Below are positions 44,364 through 53,344 of a stretch of DNA of 64,000 nt, piece after piece. The translations under genes and the position numbers were made by a program. The DNA is taken from positions 558,001-622,000 of the forward strand of contig NZ_KB893245.1 of assembly GCF_000374065.1 (NCBI RefSeq), given 5' to 3'. The DNA comes from Spirosoma luteum DSM 19990. GTDB taxonomy: Bacteria > Bacteroidota > Bacteroidia > Cytophagales > Spirosomataceae. Positions within the stretch are counted from its first letter, which is position 1; every line of letters begins with the position of its first letter. The notes under the pieces were generated by a model. It was not told where the DNA came from and searched no databases. It was given only the letters and a program-made list of their open reading frames with translations.

Positions 44364-47186
44364 TTACTCCCCGGCAGCATCGCTGCCCGATGCACTGGTT
44401 TTACCAACGCTATAAAGCTGATTGAAGAGCATTTTGAAGGTGCCCTGTGCCTGCGCCCGGAAGGTGATTTCCGGACCAAAAGCATAAAACTTACCCGCTC
44501 CTATTGGAGCCATGAAAGCCGCTACGCCATCCTGCAGGTACGACTGGCCCCAGGCCCAGCCGCTCCGAAGAGGCTTGTCTGTGTCGAACCAGGCAAGGGG
44601 CGTTACCTGTCCTTTGGCAATGGCTTCTGGGGCCAGCTTGAATACGGGACTGGCATCGAAGTACACATCCGTTTGGGAAGGCAAACCCCAGGTGGCCTGC
44701 TGGGTCGAATCGACCGCTACGCGGAGTACACTGCCGGGAATGTAGTATTTCTCGTTGGGAAGGGGCCGGTCTTTGCCACTACCGGTCATCTCCACCAGTG
44801 CATTGCGAACGGGGAGTTTCAGGTGGTAAGCCAGATTGGTGCTGCTGCCAATGGTAACTACGTTGCCGCCCGCTTCCATAAACGCCTTCAGTTGCGGTAT
44901 CGACTTTTCGGCCGTGATTTTGCCCAAACGCGGCTGGTATTCGGCGGGGGTGTTTTCTTTCTGCGGCTCACGCTCCATACCCCGGAATGGGTTATCGTCC
45001 TCCCCCTTCATCGAAGGAATAGCGCGGGTAACAAACACAATCACGTCATATTTCTTCTTCAGATTCCCGGCATCTACATCATTTGGGTAAATTACGTCTA
45101 TCGGGAAATGGTATTGCTCCATCAGCCAGCGCACCCAACCCGACGGCATCGACCCGCCATAGGTGTCCCACAACGCAATCCGCATGGGCGATACTTTGCT
45201 CAAAGCTGTAGCAGGTCGTTTGGCTATCCCACTTACTTCCAGCCCCAGCTCTCTGGCCGACTTGTCTAACAACGTTTTGGCTTTAGCCGAAGCAGAAACG
45301 AAAAAGTCACCAGCTTCGCTACCCGATTTGGCACCCGTACCATTCGGCATACGGAACACCTCGATACCCGAGGCCAGCAGGTCGTTCACTGCAATGAACG
45401 AGTTATTGGCTTTGGCACTCAGTACGTAACCCGCCGATGGTGTACCCGTAACGTGGCCTTCCGGCGATTGAAGTTCGCCGATGGGCAGCTTTTTGAATGG
45501 CCCATCGAAGCTGTCCAGCACCCGGTCAAACTGCACGTTCATGAGGTAAGCCAGCGTCCAGCCAGCGGCATCATACGGCCGCACGGGCGGGCCACCCGGA
45601 TACTGAAAATCATTGGGGTGGTCCTGCGGCTCGAACATATCCAGCAGGTGAGGCCGGAACGCCTGATCGGTTTTAACGACAAAGGACCCTGACGGATATT
45701 TTTTGCCTGCTACGGTAAAATCGGCGGTGGCCTGCTGAATCTGAATACCCGTTTTGATGAGGGCATTCACGAATTTAGTAGCCGTAGCAAAATCGGGCTG
45801 ACTGGCCGGTATAATGAACCCACGCGGATCGCGCTGGGTGGGAGCCGTCATGATGGTATCGTAATATTTGATCGGCATACCGCCCCCGCGTGGCACGAAA
45901 CCATACTGTGCCAGGGCTGCGTTGGTGGGTGGTTTCACTTTTTTCGGATCGCTGTTGAAGGCTTCCTCAATGGCGTCGATACGTTTTGGGGTCAAGGCCC
46001 AGTAATCTTTACTGCCCCGCTCAATGGAGTTTTTGCCCATGCGGTATATGTTGAACAGCAGGTCGTCGCGGTAGCGGGCGGCATAACCCAGCACGGCATA
46101 ATTGAGCGATACCGAATAGTCGATGGATTGCTTGAAATGCCACTTCTGGGGCGTAACCGGAAAGGGTGTGTTACCGTTAGGGATCAATCGTTTGGGTATA
46201 AGTGGAATGTCTTCCGGCGTGGGGTTGCCGATGATTTCGGTCAGCAACCCAATCATGTTGTGGAAGTGCGTGGTGGTACGCAGACCGCCATTGTACCAGG
46301 TCGAGAAGACCGAGCCACCCAGACGCGTAAAGCCCGGTTTGTTTTCCTGATGGAGCCGGTTAATCATGGCGGCTCCCAGCGCATCAATACCCGTTACCAT
46401 GAGCGGGTCGAACACATAGTTGAACGGGTCGCGGTAGGGTGGGCCAGCTACCACAGAACCCGCTGGGCCACGCTGGTGGTGGTTGTACATAATCTGCGGT
46501 ATCCATTCGACAAACAGCTGGCGACCCATATTCTGGGTTTCCTTCATGTTCATGATGAAAAAGTCGCGGTTGTTGTCGTGGCCAATGTACTTCTGGTATA
46601 GCCGGGGCAGGTTATCGGTCAGCCGTTTTTCGGGCGTTTTCTCCCGCATGTACCAGTTGCTGACCAGTTCCTGCCCGTCGGGGTTGGCGTGGACAAACAT
46701 GATGATGTCATTATCCAGAATCCGCATCGTTTCGGGGTCGTTGCGGCTCACAATCTGGTAGATGGTTTCGATAAGCTGGTGTGCTCCCACTACCTCGGTA
46801 GCGTGCAGCCCGCCATCAATCCAGACGATAGATTTACCCTCATTGGCCAGCGCGCGAGCCTGCTCATCGGAGAGGTTTTCTGCGCGGGCCAGTTTGGTGG
46901 AAATTTCTTTGTAACGGTCTAATTTGGCTAAGTTGGCGGGTGAAGAGACAAGCAGCATATACTGATGTCGGCCTTCTTCGGTAAGACCCATGTCCACTAA
47001 TTTAACCCGGTCAGATGCTGCGGCTATTTTCTTGAAATAGGCTTCGGTCTGGGTGTAATTGGCCAGGTGGTAATCGTCGCCGATGGCGAACCCAAAATGT
47101 TCTTTGGGTGAGGGAATGGTTTGGGCTGTAGCCTTACTCAGACTAGTCAGCAGCAGAAAAACGAGTAGGTAGAGGGGCGCGCGCAT
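44364..47186 (-). CDS. Secreted M14-family metallocarboxypeptidase, copy 2
   Basis: A 940-residue exported protein (signal peptide LYLLVFLLLTSLSKATAQ). Zinc motif HxxE in WIDGGLHATEVVGAHQ, the next His region in IMYNHHQRGPAGSVV, and the acidic catalytic region in NMIGLLTEIIGNPTPE. The C-terminal half again has a GATase-like stretch (KYDVIVFVTRAIPSMKG, MEAGGNVVTIGSS). It is the first M14 gene after the small lipoprotein gene and is about 40 bases from it. It is a paralogue of the following gene, but the two are diverged and separated by the palindromic element, so they probably differ in substrate. Confidence 0.88.
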   Translation of the reverse strand: MRAPLYLLVFLLLTSLSKATAQTIPSPKEHFGFAIGDDYHLANYTQTEAYFKKIAAASDRVKLVDMGLTEEGRHQYMLLVSSPANLAKLDRYKEISTKLARAENLSDEQARALANEGKSIVWIDGGLHATEVVGAHQLIETIYQIVSRNDPETMRILDNDIIMFVHANPDGQELVSNWYMREKTPEKRLTDNLPRLYQKYIGHDNNRDFFIMNMKETQNMGRQLFVEWIPQIMYNHHQRGPAGSVVAGPPYRDPFNYVFDPLMVTGIDALGAAMINRLHQENKPGFTRLGGSVFSTWYNGGLRTTTHFHNMIGLLTEIIGNPTPEDIPLIPKRLIPNGNTPFPVTPQKWHFKQSIDYSVSLNYAVLGYAARYRDDLLFNIYRMGKNSIERGSKDYWALTPKRIDAIEEAFNSDPKKVKPPTNAALAQYGFVPRGGGMPIKYYDTIMTAPTQRDPRGFIIPASQPDFATATKFVNALIKTGIQIQQATADFTVAGKKYPSGSFVVKTDQAFRPHLLDMFEPQDHPNDFQYPGGPPVRPYDAAGWTLAYLMNVQFDRVLDSFDGPFKKLPIGELQSPEGHVTGTPSAGYVLSAKANNSFIAVNDLLASGIEVFRMPNGTGAKSGSEAGDFFVSASAKAKTLLDKSARELGLEVSGIAKRPATALSKVSPMRIALWDTYGGSMPSGWVRWLMEQYHFPIDVIYPNDVDAGNLKKKYDVIVFVTRAIPSMKGEDDNPFRGMEREPQKENTPAEYQPRLGKITAEKSIPQLKAFMEAGGNVVTIGSSTNLAYHLKLPVRNALVEMTGSGKDRPLPNEKYYIPGSVLRVAVDSTQQATWGLPSQTDVYFDASPVFKLAPEAIAKGQVTPLAWFDTDKPLRSGWAWGQSYLQDGVAAFMAPIGAGKFYAFGPEITFRAQAQGTFKMLFNQLYSVGKTSASGSDAAGE

Positions 47187-47229
47187 TGGGTAAAAAAATA
47201 GCGGTTAGATTAATTACTGGTTAGTTAGT

Positions 47230-47856
47230 CTACTTCTTCCGGAAACGGACACCCACCCGGCAATCGCCGACTTCGCCCCGCGCTTCGTCGCACACGTTTT
47301 CCTGAAATCCTTCAATCCGGCGACCGTCTTTCAGATTCAGGATGAATTTGAACACAAAATAGTCGTTCTGAACCACTTTGGTTAGATCAGTACCCGTAAA
47401 CGCAGCCATCTGAGCCGCCGTTACGGTGAATGTTTTAGGGAATTGGGTAACGGTTTCGTACAGTTTGTCAGTTGCCACAACCCGGCTTGGCAAGGGAAAC
47501 TGCGTAACACTCGGGTACAAGCCACCGGGGTTGGAGAGGATAATCGGGTAAGACGGATTGCCGGTAGCGGGGGCTTTTACAAACCCCAGATACACCTCGA
47601 TGGAATTGACCTCGGCTTTGCCAAAACCCTCCCAGTTCAGGCTGTATTCAAACTCCTGACTCGCCAGATTAGCGGCTCCCAGATCGAAAAAGGATGTATT
47701 GGCCGTAACTACTGTAGGCAGGGCCGATTTGGCCGTATTCACCGCCACCAGCGGCACAGCGGTATAGGCCCAGTTTTCCCATTCGTACGTTTCGGTTTTA
47801 CAGGCGTCCAGGGCCAGTAGTCCGAAGAAAGACAGATAAATAAGTATTTTTTTCAT
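47230..47856 (-). CDS. Small lipoprotein of the second SusCD operon
   Basis: A 208-residue lipoprotein with a signal ending LALDAC (Cys near residue 19) followed by KTETYEWENW. The body looks like a beta-sandwich: alternating polar and hydrophobic strands (FEYSLNWEGFGKAEVNSIEV, DYFVFKFILNLKDGRRIEGF) and a late Cys pair (VCDEARGEVGDCRV). I do not recognise a named domain. Its place directly after susD (12 bases) is where Bacteroidota operons often put a surface glycan- or peptide-binding lipoprotein (SusE/F-like position), which is the likely role. Confidence 0.75.
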   Translation of the reverse strand: MKKILIYLSFFGLLALDACKTETYEWENWAYTAVPLVAVNTAKSALPTVVTANTSFFDLGAANLASQEFEYSLNWEGFGKAEVNSIEVYLGFVKAPATGNPSYPIILSNPGGLYPSVTQFPLPSRVVATDKLYETVTQFPKTFTVTAAQMAAFTGTDLTKVVQNDYFVFKFILNLKDGRRIEGFQENVCDEARGEVGDCRVGVRFRKK

Positions 47857-47868
47857 GAAGTCAGTTGA

Positions 47869-49467
47869 TTATTTGTCCCAGAAAACGGGCGTAATTTGTT
47901 GAGCGGCCTGCAGTTTCTCCGCGTTATCGGACACGCTGCCGTTGGTAGACAGTTCGGTAACGGAGTAGCTCAGGCGCAGTGGAAAGGTGTTCAGTGGGGC
48001 AATGGGCGCGGCCAGCACGGGCAAATCCGTTCGGCGGTAGTCGTTGTAGGATTCGATGCCGTTACCAAATTGAGCAATGTACTTCTGGGTCATCACGGCA
48101 TTCAGTTTACCAGCCGCATTGGCCGCATCATACTGAGCGGTGCGGCTTGCTACAAACGCTGTGATGGTAGCCGTGGGTAGTACGGGGGCCGAGTTGCCGC
48201 CCGATGTGGAAATGGTGTTAACGCTGTTCAGGTGCGCCGTAATTCCGTCCTGAAACAACAGCTTCGCATCGCCGGTAGTGCCCATGGTAAGGGCCGCTTC
48301 GGCCAGAATAAACTTGACCATCGCGTTGGTAATAAACGGAAATACACCCGCCCCGGAGCCATCCGTATTGGTCACGACCTTGGGTGCACCCGTAACCCCC
48401 GAATTACTGACGAACACATTGGCCGCCGTGAGGTTGTTGATGGGTGCGCTGTCATACAGCCCACCCGCCGGATACACGCCAAAGGTGGCTTTCAGGGCGT
48501 TGTCGTTGGGCGATGCCGTCGCATCGCCGGTGTAACGGCCAAAATAACCGTTGCCGGTAGGCGTAAACCCGACGGTGTAGTTCGACGTTTGCCGGAAGAA
48601 AAAGTAGCGAATTCGGGGGTCGTCGGTACCAAAAAGCCGTTCCATGAAGTTCTGACTCATGTAGTAGCTTTTACTGGCCTGGTACTCGGCCCGGTGCCAC
48701 GGATGGCGGTTGGCGGGTGTTTCGGACGAGCCGAAGCGGAACGAAAAATCCTGGGCGTTGGTGCTGATAAGCGGGGCGTTACTGCTCAGCAGGGCCGCAA
48801 TACCCGCCTTGGCTTTGTCGGGTTGCACCAGTCGGATCTGGTTGAATAGCTTCAATTTCAGCGAGTTACCCATCCGAATCCAGGACGCTTTGTCGCCTTT
48901 ATAGATTAGGTCGGCGGTGGTGGGCTGGATGGCGAAGTTTCCCTTAGCCGCGTCGGCCAGACCGTCGTCGATAAGGGTGAATAGTTTGTCATAAATCACG
49001 TCGCCTTTCTCAAAGGCCGGGTCGGTTACGGTTAGCCCTTTTATGGCATCGGTATAGGGAATGTCGCCCCATAAATCAACCATCAGGCTGTAGATGTAAG
49101 CCTTCTGGAGTTTGGCGATGGACACATAGTCCCACCGTTGCTGTATGGTACCTTCGCGGATAATAATTTCGAGGTCGCCAAGCACCTGCGTGTACAGGGC
49201 GTTCCAGGATGCCTGATAATCGGTGCCCTCCTGAAAGTTGCGGCTGGTGTTAGTGGTATACAACTGCTGCGTCAGGATGGATGCTCCCACGTTTACGTCG
49301 CGCAGGCTACCCGCCATAGAAACCTGCGTGGCAGGCAAAATGAGATCGAGTACCGGCGTTGTGGGATTATTGGGGTCGCCATTGATATCGACAAAGTCTT
49401 TGCAGGAACCTGCCAGAAAGAGCAATCCCAGCAACGAAGCCGTTCGGATGGTATTGATGAAATTCAT
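47869..49467 (-). CDS. SusD/RagB-family outer-membrane lipoprotein
   Basis: A 532-residue SusD-like protein. Signal peptide II ends LLFLAGSC (Cys near residue 22), followed by KDFVDINGDPNNPT, the family's N-terminal motif. A helix bundle follows with IAKLQKAYIYSLMVDLWGDIP, the classic pattern near the ligand-binding face, and the C-terminus has PLNTFPLRLSYSVTELSTN, the FPxRxxYxxxE motif. This sub-branch is the SusD/RagB type often paired with peptide-importing RagA. The susC gene is upstream (78-base gap) and the lipoprotein gene is downstream (12 bases). Confidence 0.95.
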   Translation of the reverse strand: MNFINTIRTASLLGLLFLAGSCKDFVDINGDPNNPTTPVLDLILPATQVSMAGSLRDVNVGASILTQQLYTTNTSRNFQEGTDYQASWNALYTQVLGDLEIIIREGTIQQRWDYVSIAKLQKAYIYSLMVDLWGDIPYTDAIKGLTVTDPAFEKGDVIYDKLFTLIDDGLADAAKGNFAIQPTTADLIYKGDKASWIRMGNSLKLKLFNQIRLVQPDKAKAGIAALLSSNAPLISTNAQDFSFRFGSSETPANRHPWHRAEYQASKSYYMSQNFMERLFGTDDPRIRYFFFRQTSNYTVGFTPTGNGYFGRYTGDATASPNDNALKATFGVYPAGGLYDSAPINNLTAANVFVSNSGVTGAPKVVTNTDGSGAGVFPFITNAMVKFILAEAALTMGTTGDAKLLFQDGITAHLNSVNTISTSGGNSAPVLPTATITAFVASRTAQYDAANAAGKLNAVMTQKYIAQFGNGIESYNDYRRTDLPVLAAPIAPLNTFPLRLSYSVTELSTNGSVSDNAEKLQAAQQITPVFWDK

Positions 49468-49544
49468 ACGTTTTTTTGCTTATGGAGATTTTGTCCCAAC
49501 TCCATTCCCGAACAAGAGGGGTGGAGTATAATGGGATGATCCGA

Positions 49545-52500
49545 TTAGAAACTGAACCGCAGGTTTACACCCAATCGGCGCGTGGTGGGAATACCAATGA
49601 AATCAAAGCCCTGCGAGTTGCCAGACCCCAGCGAACTCACTTCGGGGTCGAAGTTGAGGTGCTTGGGGAAGTTAGGGGCCAGGTACCACAGGTTCCGGCC
49701 ACTAATAGACAGGAAAGCGCCACCGAAGGGCGTTTTAGCCAGCCACGCTTTAGGGAACTGATACCCCAGCGATACTTCACGCAGGCGGAACACCGTAGCA
49801 TCTAATATGTTGGCTTCGGCAGCACCACCGGGGCCAAAGCCGCCAGTGAAGTAGTAATCTGCCACGCCGATGCCAATGTTGTTCGGGATTTTTCGGCCCT
49901 CACCATCCAGAATCGGCTGTAACGTGTTTACGTTGCCCAGTACACCCGGCCCAACCAGAATGGCTTCCCGCTCTTCGGTATCTCTGGTGACACCCCGGCT
50001 CAGAAGCTCGTAGGCCGTAAACGAGTACATATCCCCACCCTGTTTCCAGTCGAACAGGGCATTTAGCGTGATACCCTTGAAACTGAACGTGTTGGTAATG
50101 CCCCAGATAAAATCGGGATTAGGATTGCCAACAGCTGTGGTGCGCCCAGATAGGATAGGCTTCCCCGTATTGGGGTTGACCAGGATATTGCCCTCGTCGT
50201 CGCGGGCGAAGGTTGACCCCCGAATTTGGCCGTAGGGCTGACCGGCAATATGGACACTGCCCAGGTCGGAGAAACCGCCATAGGGAAGTTCTTTCAGGTT
50301 GCCAATGTCGCGCACAACGTTGCGGTTCAGGGTAAAGGCCGACGAAATGTCCCAGCGGAAGCCGTTGGCTAACTTAACCGGGGTGGCATTCAGCCCAATT
50401 TCAATACCTTCATTAGTGGAGCGGCCCAGGTTGATTACCTTCTGGGTATAGCCCGTTGAGGGGGCCGCGTTCACCGTGAAAATCTGCGAGGTACTTTCCT
50501 TGTTGTAGTAGGTGATGTCCAGACCAAACCGGTTGTTGAAAAACTGGAGTTCAGTGCCCAGTTCGAGTTCGGTAATGAACTCCGGTTTAAGTTCGGCGTT
50601 GGCCAGCAGGTCGGATTCGGTCAGGGTACTCTGCCCGTTGAAAGGCGAGGCAATGGAGCCGGTACCCGAGCCAATCCCTAACACGGGATTGGCAATGTAA
50701 ACCGTTTGGGTCTGGTAAGGCGTGGCTTCGTTACCCACCTTTGTGTAGCCCGCCCGGAGTTTACCAAACGAGAGTATATTCTTGGGAATCTTCAGGGCTT
50801 CGGTGAAAATCAGCGACGCACTGGCCCCGCCATACAGGTAACTCCGGTTACTGATGGGCAGCGTAGACGATATGTCATTGCGGGCCACGACGTTCAGGAA
50901 GGCGAAGTTTTTGTAATCCAGCGAAATATCGGTAAAGAAGGCGAAGTAGCGCTGCTTAAAATCGTTGCGGTTGTTGGGCAGCACGCGGGGAATGGTAACG
51001 CGGGTGTTATTGAGCGAGTTGATACCCCGGAAAATAATGCCATCGCCGAATACGACCTGCCGCTCGGTAAGCCGCTGGTTTACGTTGTTGCCCAGAATCA
51101 CTTTCAGGCCAATATTCTCACTAATGGGTTTGGTTGCCGTCACCAGAAACGTATTGTCCAGTTCCTGCCGATAGATGTTGTCGGTGGTTATGTTACCGTT
51201 AGGGAAATAGTCTCCACCTTTTCCATTCACCGTTACGCGCCGGTCGGTGTAGGCATTGAAACCCACCGTGTTTTGTACATTAAGCCACGGCAGCACATCC
51301 ACGCCAAGTACCACATTGCCGTAATACCGGTCCACCTTGCTGGTTGTGGGGCTGTTGGTCACCGACCAGTAGGGGTTATCGGTACCCACCCGGTCGTAAA
51401 CGTTATTGCCGTTTAGCGGATTGGTGTTCGGGTAGCCGGTCAGGTCGTAACTGGTTGGTACAAACAGCAGAATATCCAGGATGGACGCGCCACTACCGTT
51501 GGCCGCTGTAACCTGGGGCGACACCTGCGCCGTATTGACGTAGTTGAGGGCGCCCCGAACGTAAAACTTATTGTCCAGCTGGGCATTGCCCCCAATGTTC
51601 ACGCCCGTCCGGGTAATCTCGTTCTCAGGCACAACACCCTGATTCCCGGTCCGTGACAGTCCCACCGTTAGGTTACCCTTTTCCCCACCCGATGATACCG
51701 ATAAGGCGTTCTCAAAGACATTACCCGTGCGAAAAAAGTTTTTGGCGTTATACTGAGAAAATGACTCATACGGCACCTGAACAGGCGTAGTGCCATCGGC
51801 TCCGTAAAACTGCGGGAATACCGACGACGGGTAGCGGTTATTGGTTGTTACGGGGTGCGGAATGGTTTGCCGCGTTGGAATAAGACTGGGAACACCCGGA
51901 TAGGGAGGCCCCCAGGAGCCGAATACCCCGCTCCGGTAATCGAAGTTGGTGCCCTGCCCGTAGCTAGTCTGGTAATCAGGTAAGCCCGCAACGGTTTCGG
52001 CGGCATAACCCACGTTGTACGTGATTTCCAGCCCTTTTTTACTCTGACTTTTTCCGGCTTTAGTCGTAACAATGATGGCCCCGTTAGCCGCCCGCGACCC
52101 GTAAAGCGCAGCCGCTGCGGCCCCCTTCAATACGGTCATGGTCAGAATATTGTTCGGGTCAAGGTCGAAGGCGCGGTTGGTGGTCGTTGAGCCACCCACG
52201 AAGCCGTCGGGCTGGGTGAAACTGGAATTGTCGAAGGGTACGCCGTCTACCACAAACAGTGGCTGGTTGTTGTTGCCCAGTGATGAGTTGCCCCGGATTG
52301 TAATGTTAGTGGCTCCACCCGCGGCCCCACCCGAACCCTGCACGTTTACCCCCGCCACTTTGCCCGTAAGGGCCCGGAGGGGGTCTGGCTCCGACCGCTG
52401 CGCCAGTTTGGTAGCATCCAGGGTGCTGACGGAGTAGCCCAGCGCGTTTTTATCCCGCACAATACCGGCGGCCGTTACTACCACCTCGCTGAGTTGTTTG

Positions 52501-52790
52501 GTGTCGGCAGTCAGCGAAACATTAATAATTTGCTGTGAACCAACCACAACTTCTTTGGCTTCAAAACCAACGGACGAAAACACAAGCACCGCTTTCCGGT
52601 CCGGGGCTACTATCTGGTAGCGTCCGTCGGCATCGGTAACGGTTCCGGTAGTGGTACCTTTTACCGTTATGGTAGTGCCGGGCAATGGAGCTTTCTCGCC
52701 CGAGTCGCTCACCCGCCCACTCACTGTGCTGGTTTGGCACAGGGCATACAGCGGAATCAGCATGATAAACACTAGTATTCTTAGTTTCAT
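49545..52790 (-). CDS. SusC/RagA-family TonB-dependent outer-membrane transporter
   Basis: A 1081-residue SusC-type protein. Signal peptide LRILVFIMLIPLYALCQ. The CarboxypepD_reg-like N-terminal domain is STVSGRVSDSGEKAPLPGTT ... VFSSVGFEAKEVVV. The plug has LSEVVVTAAGIVRDKNALGY, TNITIRGNSSLGNNNQPLFV, VDGVPFDNSS and VLKGAAAAALYGSRAANGAI. The barrel ends TTRRLGVNLRFSF. It is paired with the SusD above; with the two M14 peptidases in the same operon, peptide or peptidoglycan-fragment import is the best guess for ligand. Its upstream region (52791-52960) is AT-rich. Confidence 0.96.
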   Translation of the reverse strand: MKLRILVFIMLIPLYALCQTSTVSGRVSDSGEKAPLPGTTITVKGTTTGTVTDADGRYQIVAPDRKAVLVFSSVGFEAKEVVVGSQQIINVSLTADTKQLSEVVVTAAGIVRDKNALGYSVSTLDATKLAQRSEPDPLRALTGKVAGVNVQGSGGAAGGATNITIRGNSSLGNNNQPLFVVDGVPFDNSSFTQPDGFVGGSTTTNRAFDLDPNNILTMTVLKGAAAAALYGSRAANGAIIVTTKAGKSQSKKGLEITYNVGYAAETVAGLPDYQTSYGQGTNFDYRSGVFGSWGPPYPGVPSLIPTRQTIPHPVTTNNRYPSSVFPQFYGADGTTPVQVPYESFSQYNAKNFFRTGNVFENALSVSSGGEKGNLTVGLSRTGNQGVVPENEITRTGVNIGGNAQLDNKFYVRGALNYVNTAQVSPQVTAANGSGASILDILLFVPTSYDLTGYPNTNPLNGNNVYDRVGTDNPYWSVTNSPTTSKVDRYYGNVVLGVDVLPWLNVQNTVGFNAYTDRRVTVNGKGGDYFPNGNITTDNIYRQELDNTFLVTATKPISENIGLKVILGNNVNQRLTERQVVFGDGIIFRGINSLNNTRVTIPRVLPNNRNDFKQRYFAFFTDISLDYKNFAFLNVVARNDISSTLPISNRSYLYGGASASLIFTEALKIPKNILSFGKLRAGYTKVGNEATPYQTQTVYIANPVLGIGSGTGSIASPFNGQSTLTESDLLANAELKPEFITELELGTELQFFNNRFGLDITYYNKESTSQIFTVNAAPSTGYTQKVINLGRSTNEGIEIGLNATPVKLANGFRWDISSAFTLNRNVVRDIGNLKELPYGGFSDLGSVHIAGQPYGQIRGSTFARDDEGNILVNPNTGKPILSGRTTAVGNPNPDFIWGITNTFSFKGITLNALFDWKQGGDMYSFTAYELLSRGVTRDTEEREAILVGPGVLGNVNTLQPILDGEGRKIPNNIGIGVADYYFTGGFGPGGAAEANILDATVFRLREVSLGYQFPKAWLAKTPFGGAFLSISGRNLWYLAPNFPKHLNFDPEVSSLGSGNSQGFDFIGIPTTRRLGVNLRFSF

Positions 52791-53344
52791 ATAATTTGGG
52801 ATGAGCGTTAGGTAATGACAGAAATTACGGAAACGAGGACAAGTATAAAGAATAATAGACTGTTAAAAGTAGATTAAAATAAATAAAATTTTATCATACA
52901 GGTATAATTGAAAATATTTTATCTATTATACTATAAAATACAGTATAAAATAATAACTGGAAGAAAACGCTTGTTTCCGGTAGAGTAGAGCCAATTGCCC
53001 CTTTAACTCGTTTTTTGTCGAGTTAAAGGGGGCGGTCAAACAGCCTGCAACATGGCCCGGCAAGTACATCAGGCCACTCAGATTCTGTTGTCGAGCCATC
53101 AAGGGTGTTTCGAATTGCCATCGCGTTTTACCTGCTTCCCGTCGGAAAAGCCCGGTAGCCCGGTAGCGGCATAGCCGTATCCTCCCTCCGGAAAAATACC
53201 AGGCCTGAAAGTGAGTTCGGTACCCGAACACCTGGCTTACCATCACTTCACAGACGTTCGTGAGAAAAAAGGTGAGGTTCGTGATAGGAAACTAAACGTT
53301 TGTGGTATAGGCTAACCCGCCCCGGGCACAATGTTTCAACCGGG
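52791..53344. other. Intergenic region upstream of susC and downstream of argH
   Basis: About 550 bases. From 52830 to 52960 it is very AT-rich with TACTTTTA-like and TATACTTG-like blocks that may be the susC promoter. A perfect 13-bp hairpin is at 52998-53031. A minus-strand frame of about 106 codons over 52926-53246 lacks any recognisable feature, so I do not call it a gene. Confidence 0.4.
52998..53031. repeat. Perfect 13-bp hairpin upstream of the second susC
   Basis: CCCCTTTAACTCG (52998-53010) pairs with CGAGTTAAAGGGG (53019-53031) around the loop TTTTTTGT. It lies between the argH 3' end (minus strand) and susC. No T tract follows the stem on the minus strand, so it may be a weak terminator for argH or a regulatory structure. 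Confidence 0.55.

Noticed and set aside
44130..45269. Long plus-strand frame opposite the M14 genes
   Set aside because: Antisense shadow of two well-supported minus-strand peptidase genes and of the 35-bp palindrome.
52926..53246. Minus-strand 106-codon frame upstream of the second susC
   Set aside because: No recognisable domain, spans the 13-bp hairpin and AT-rich promoter region, composition unlike the neighbouring genes.
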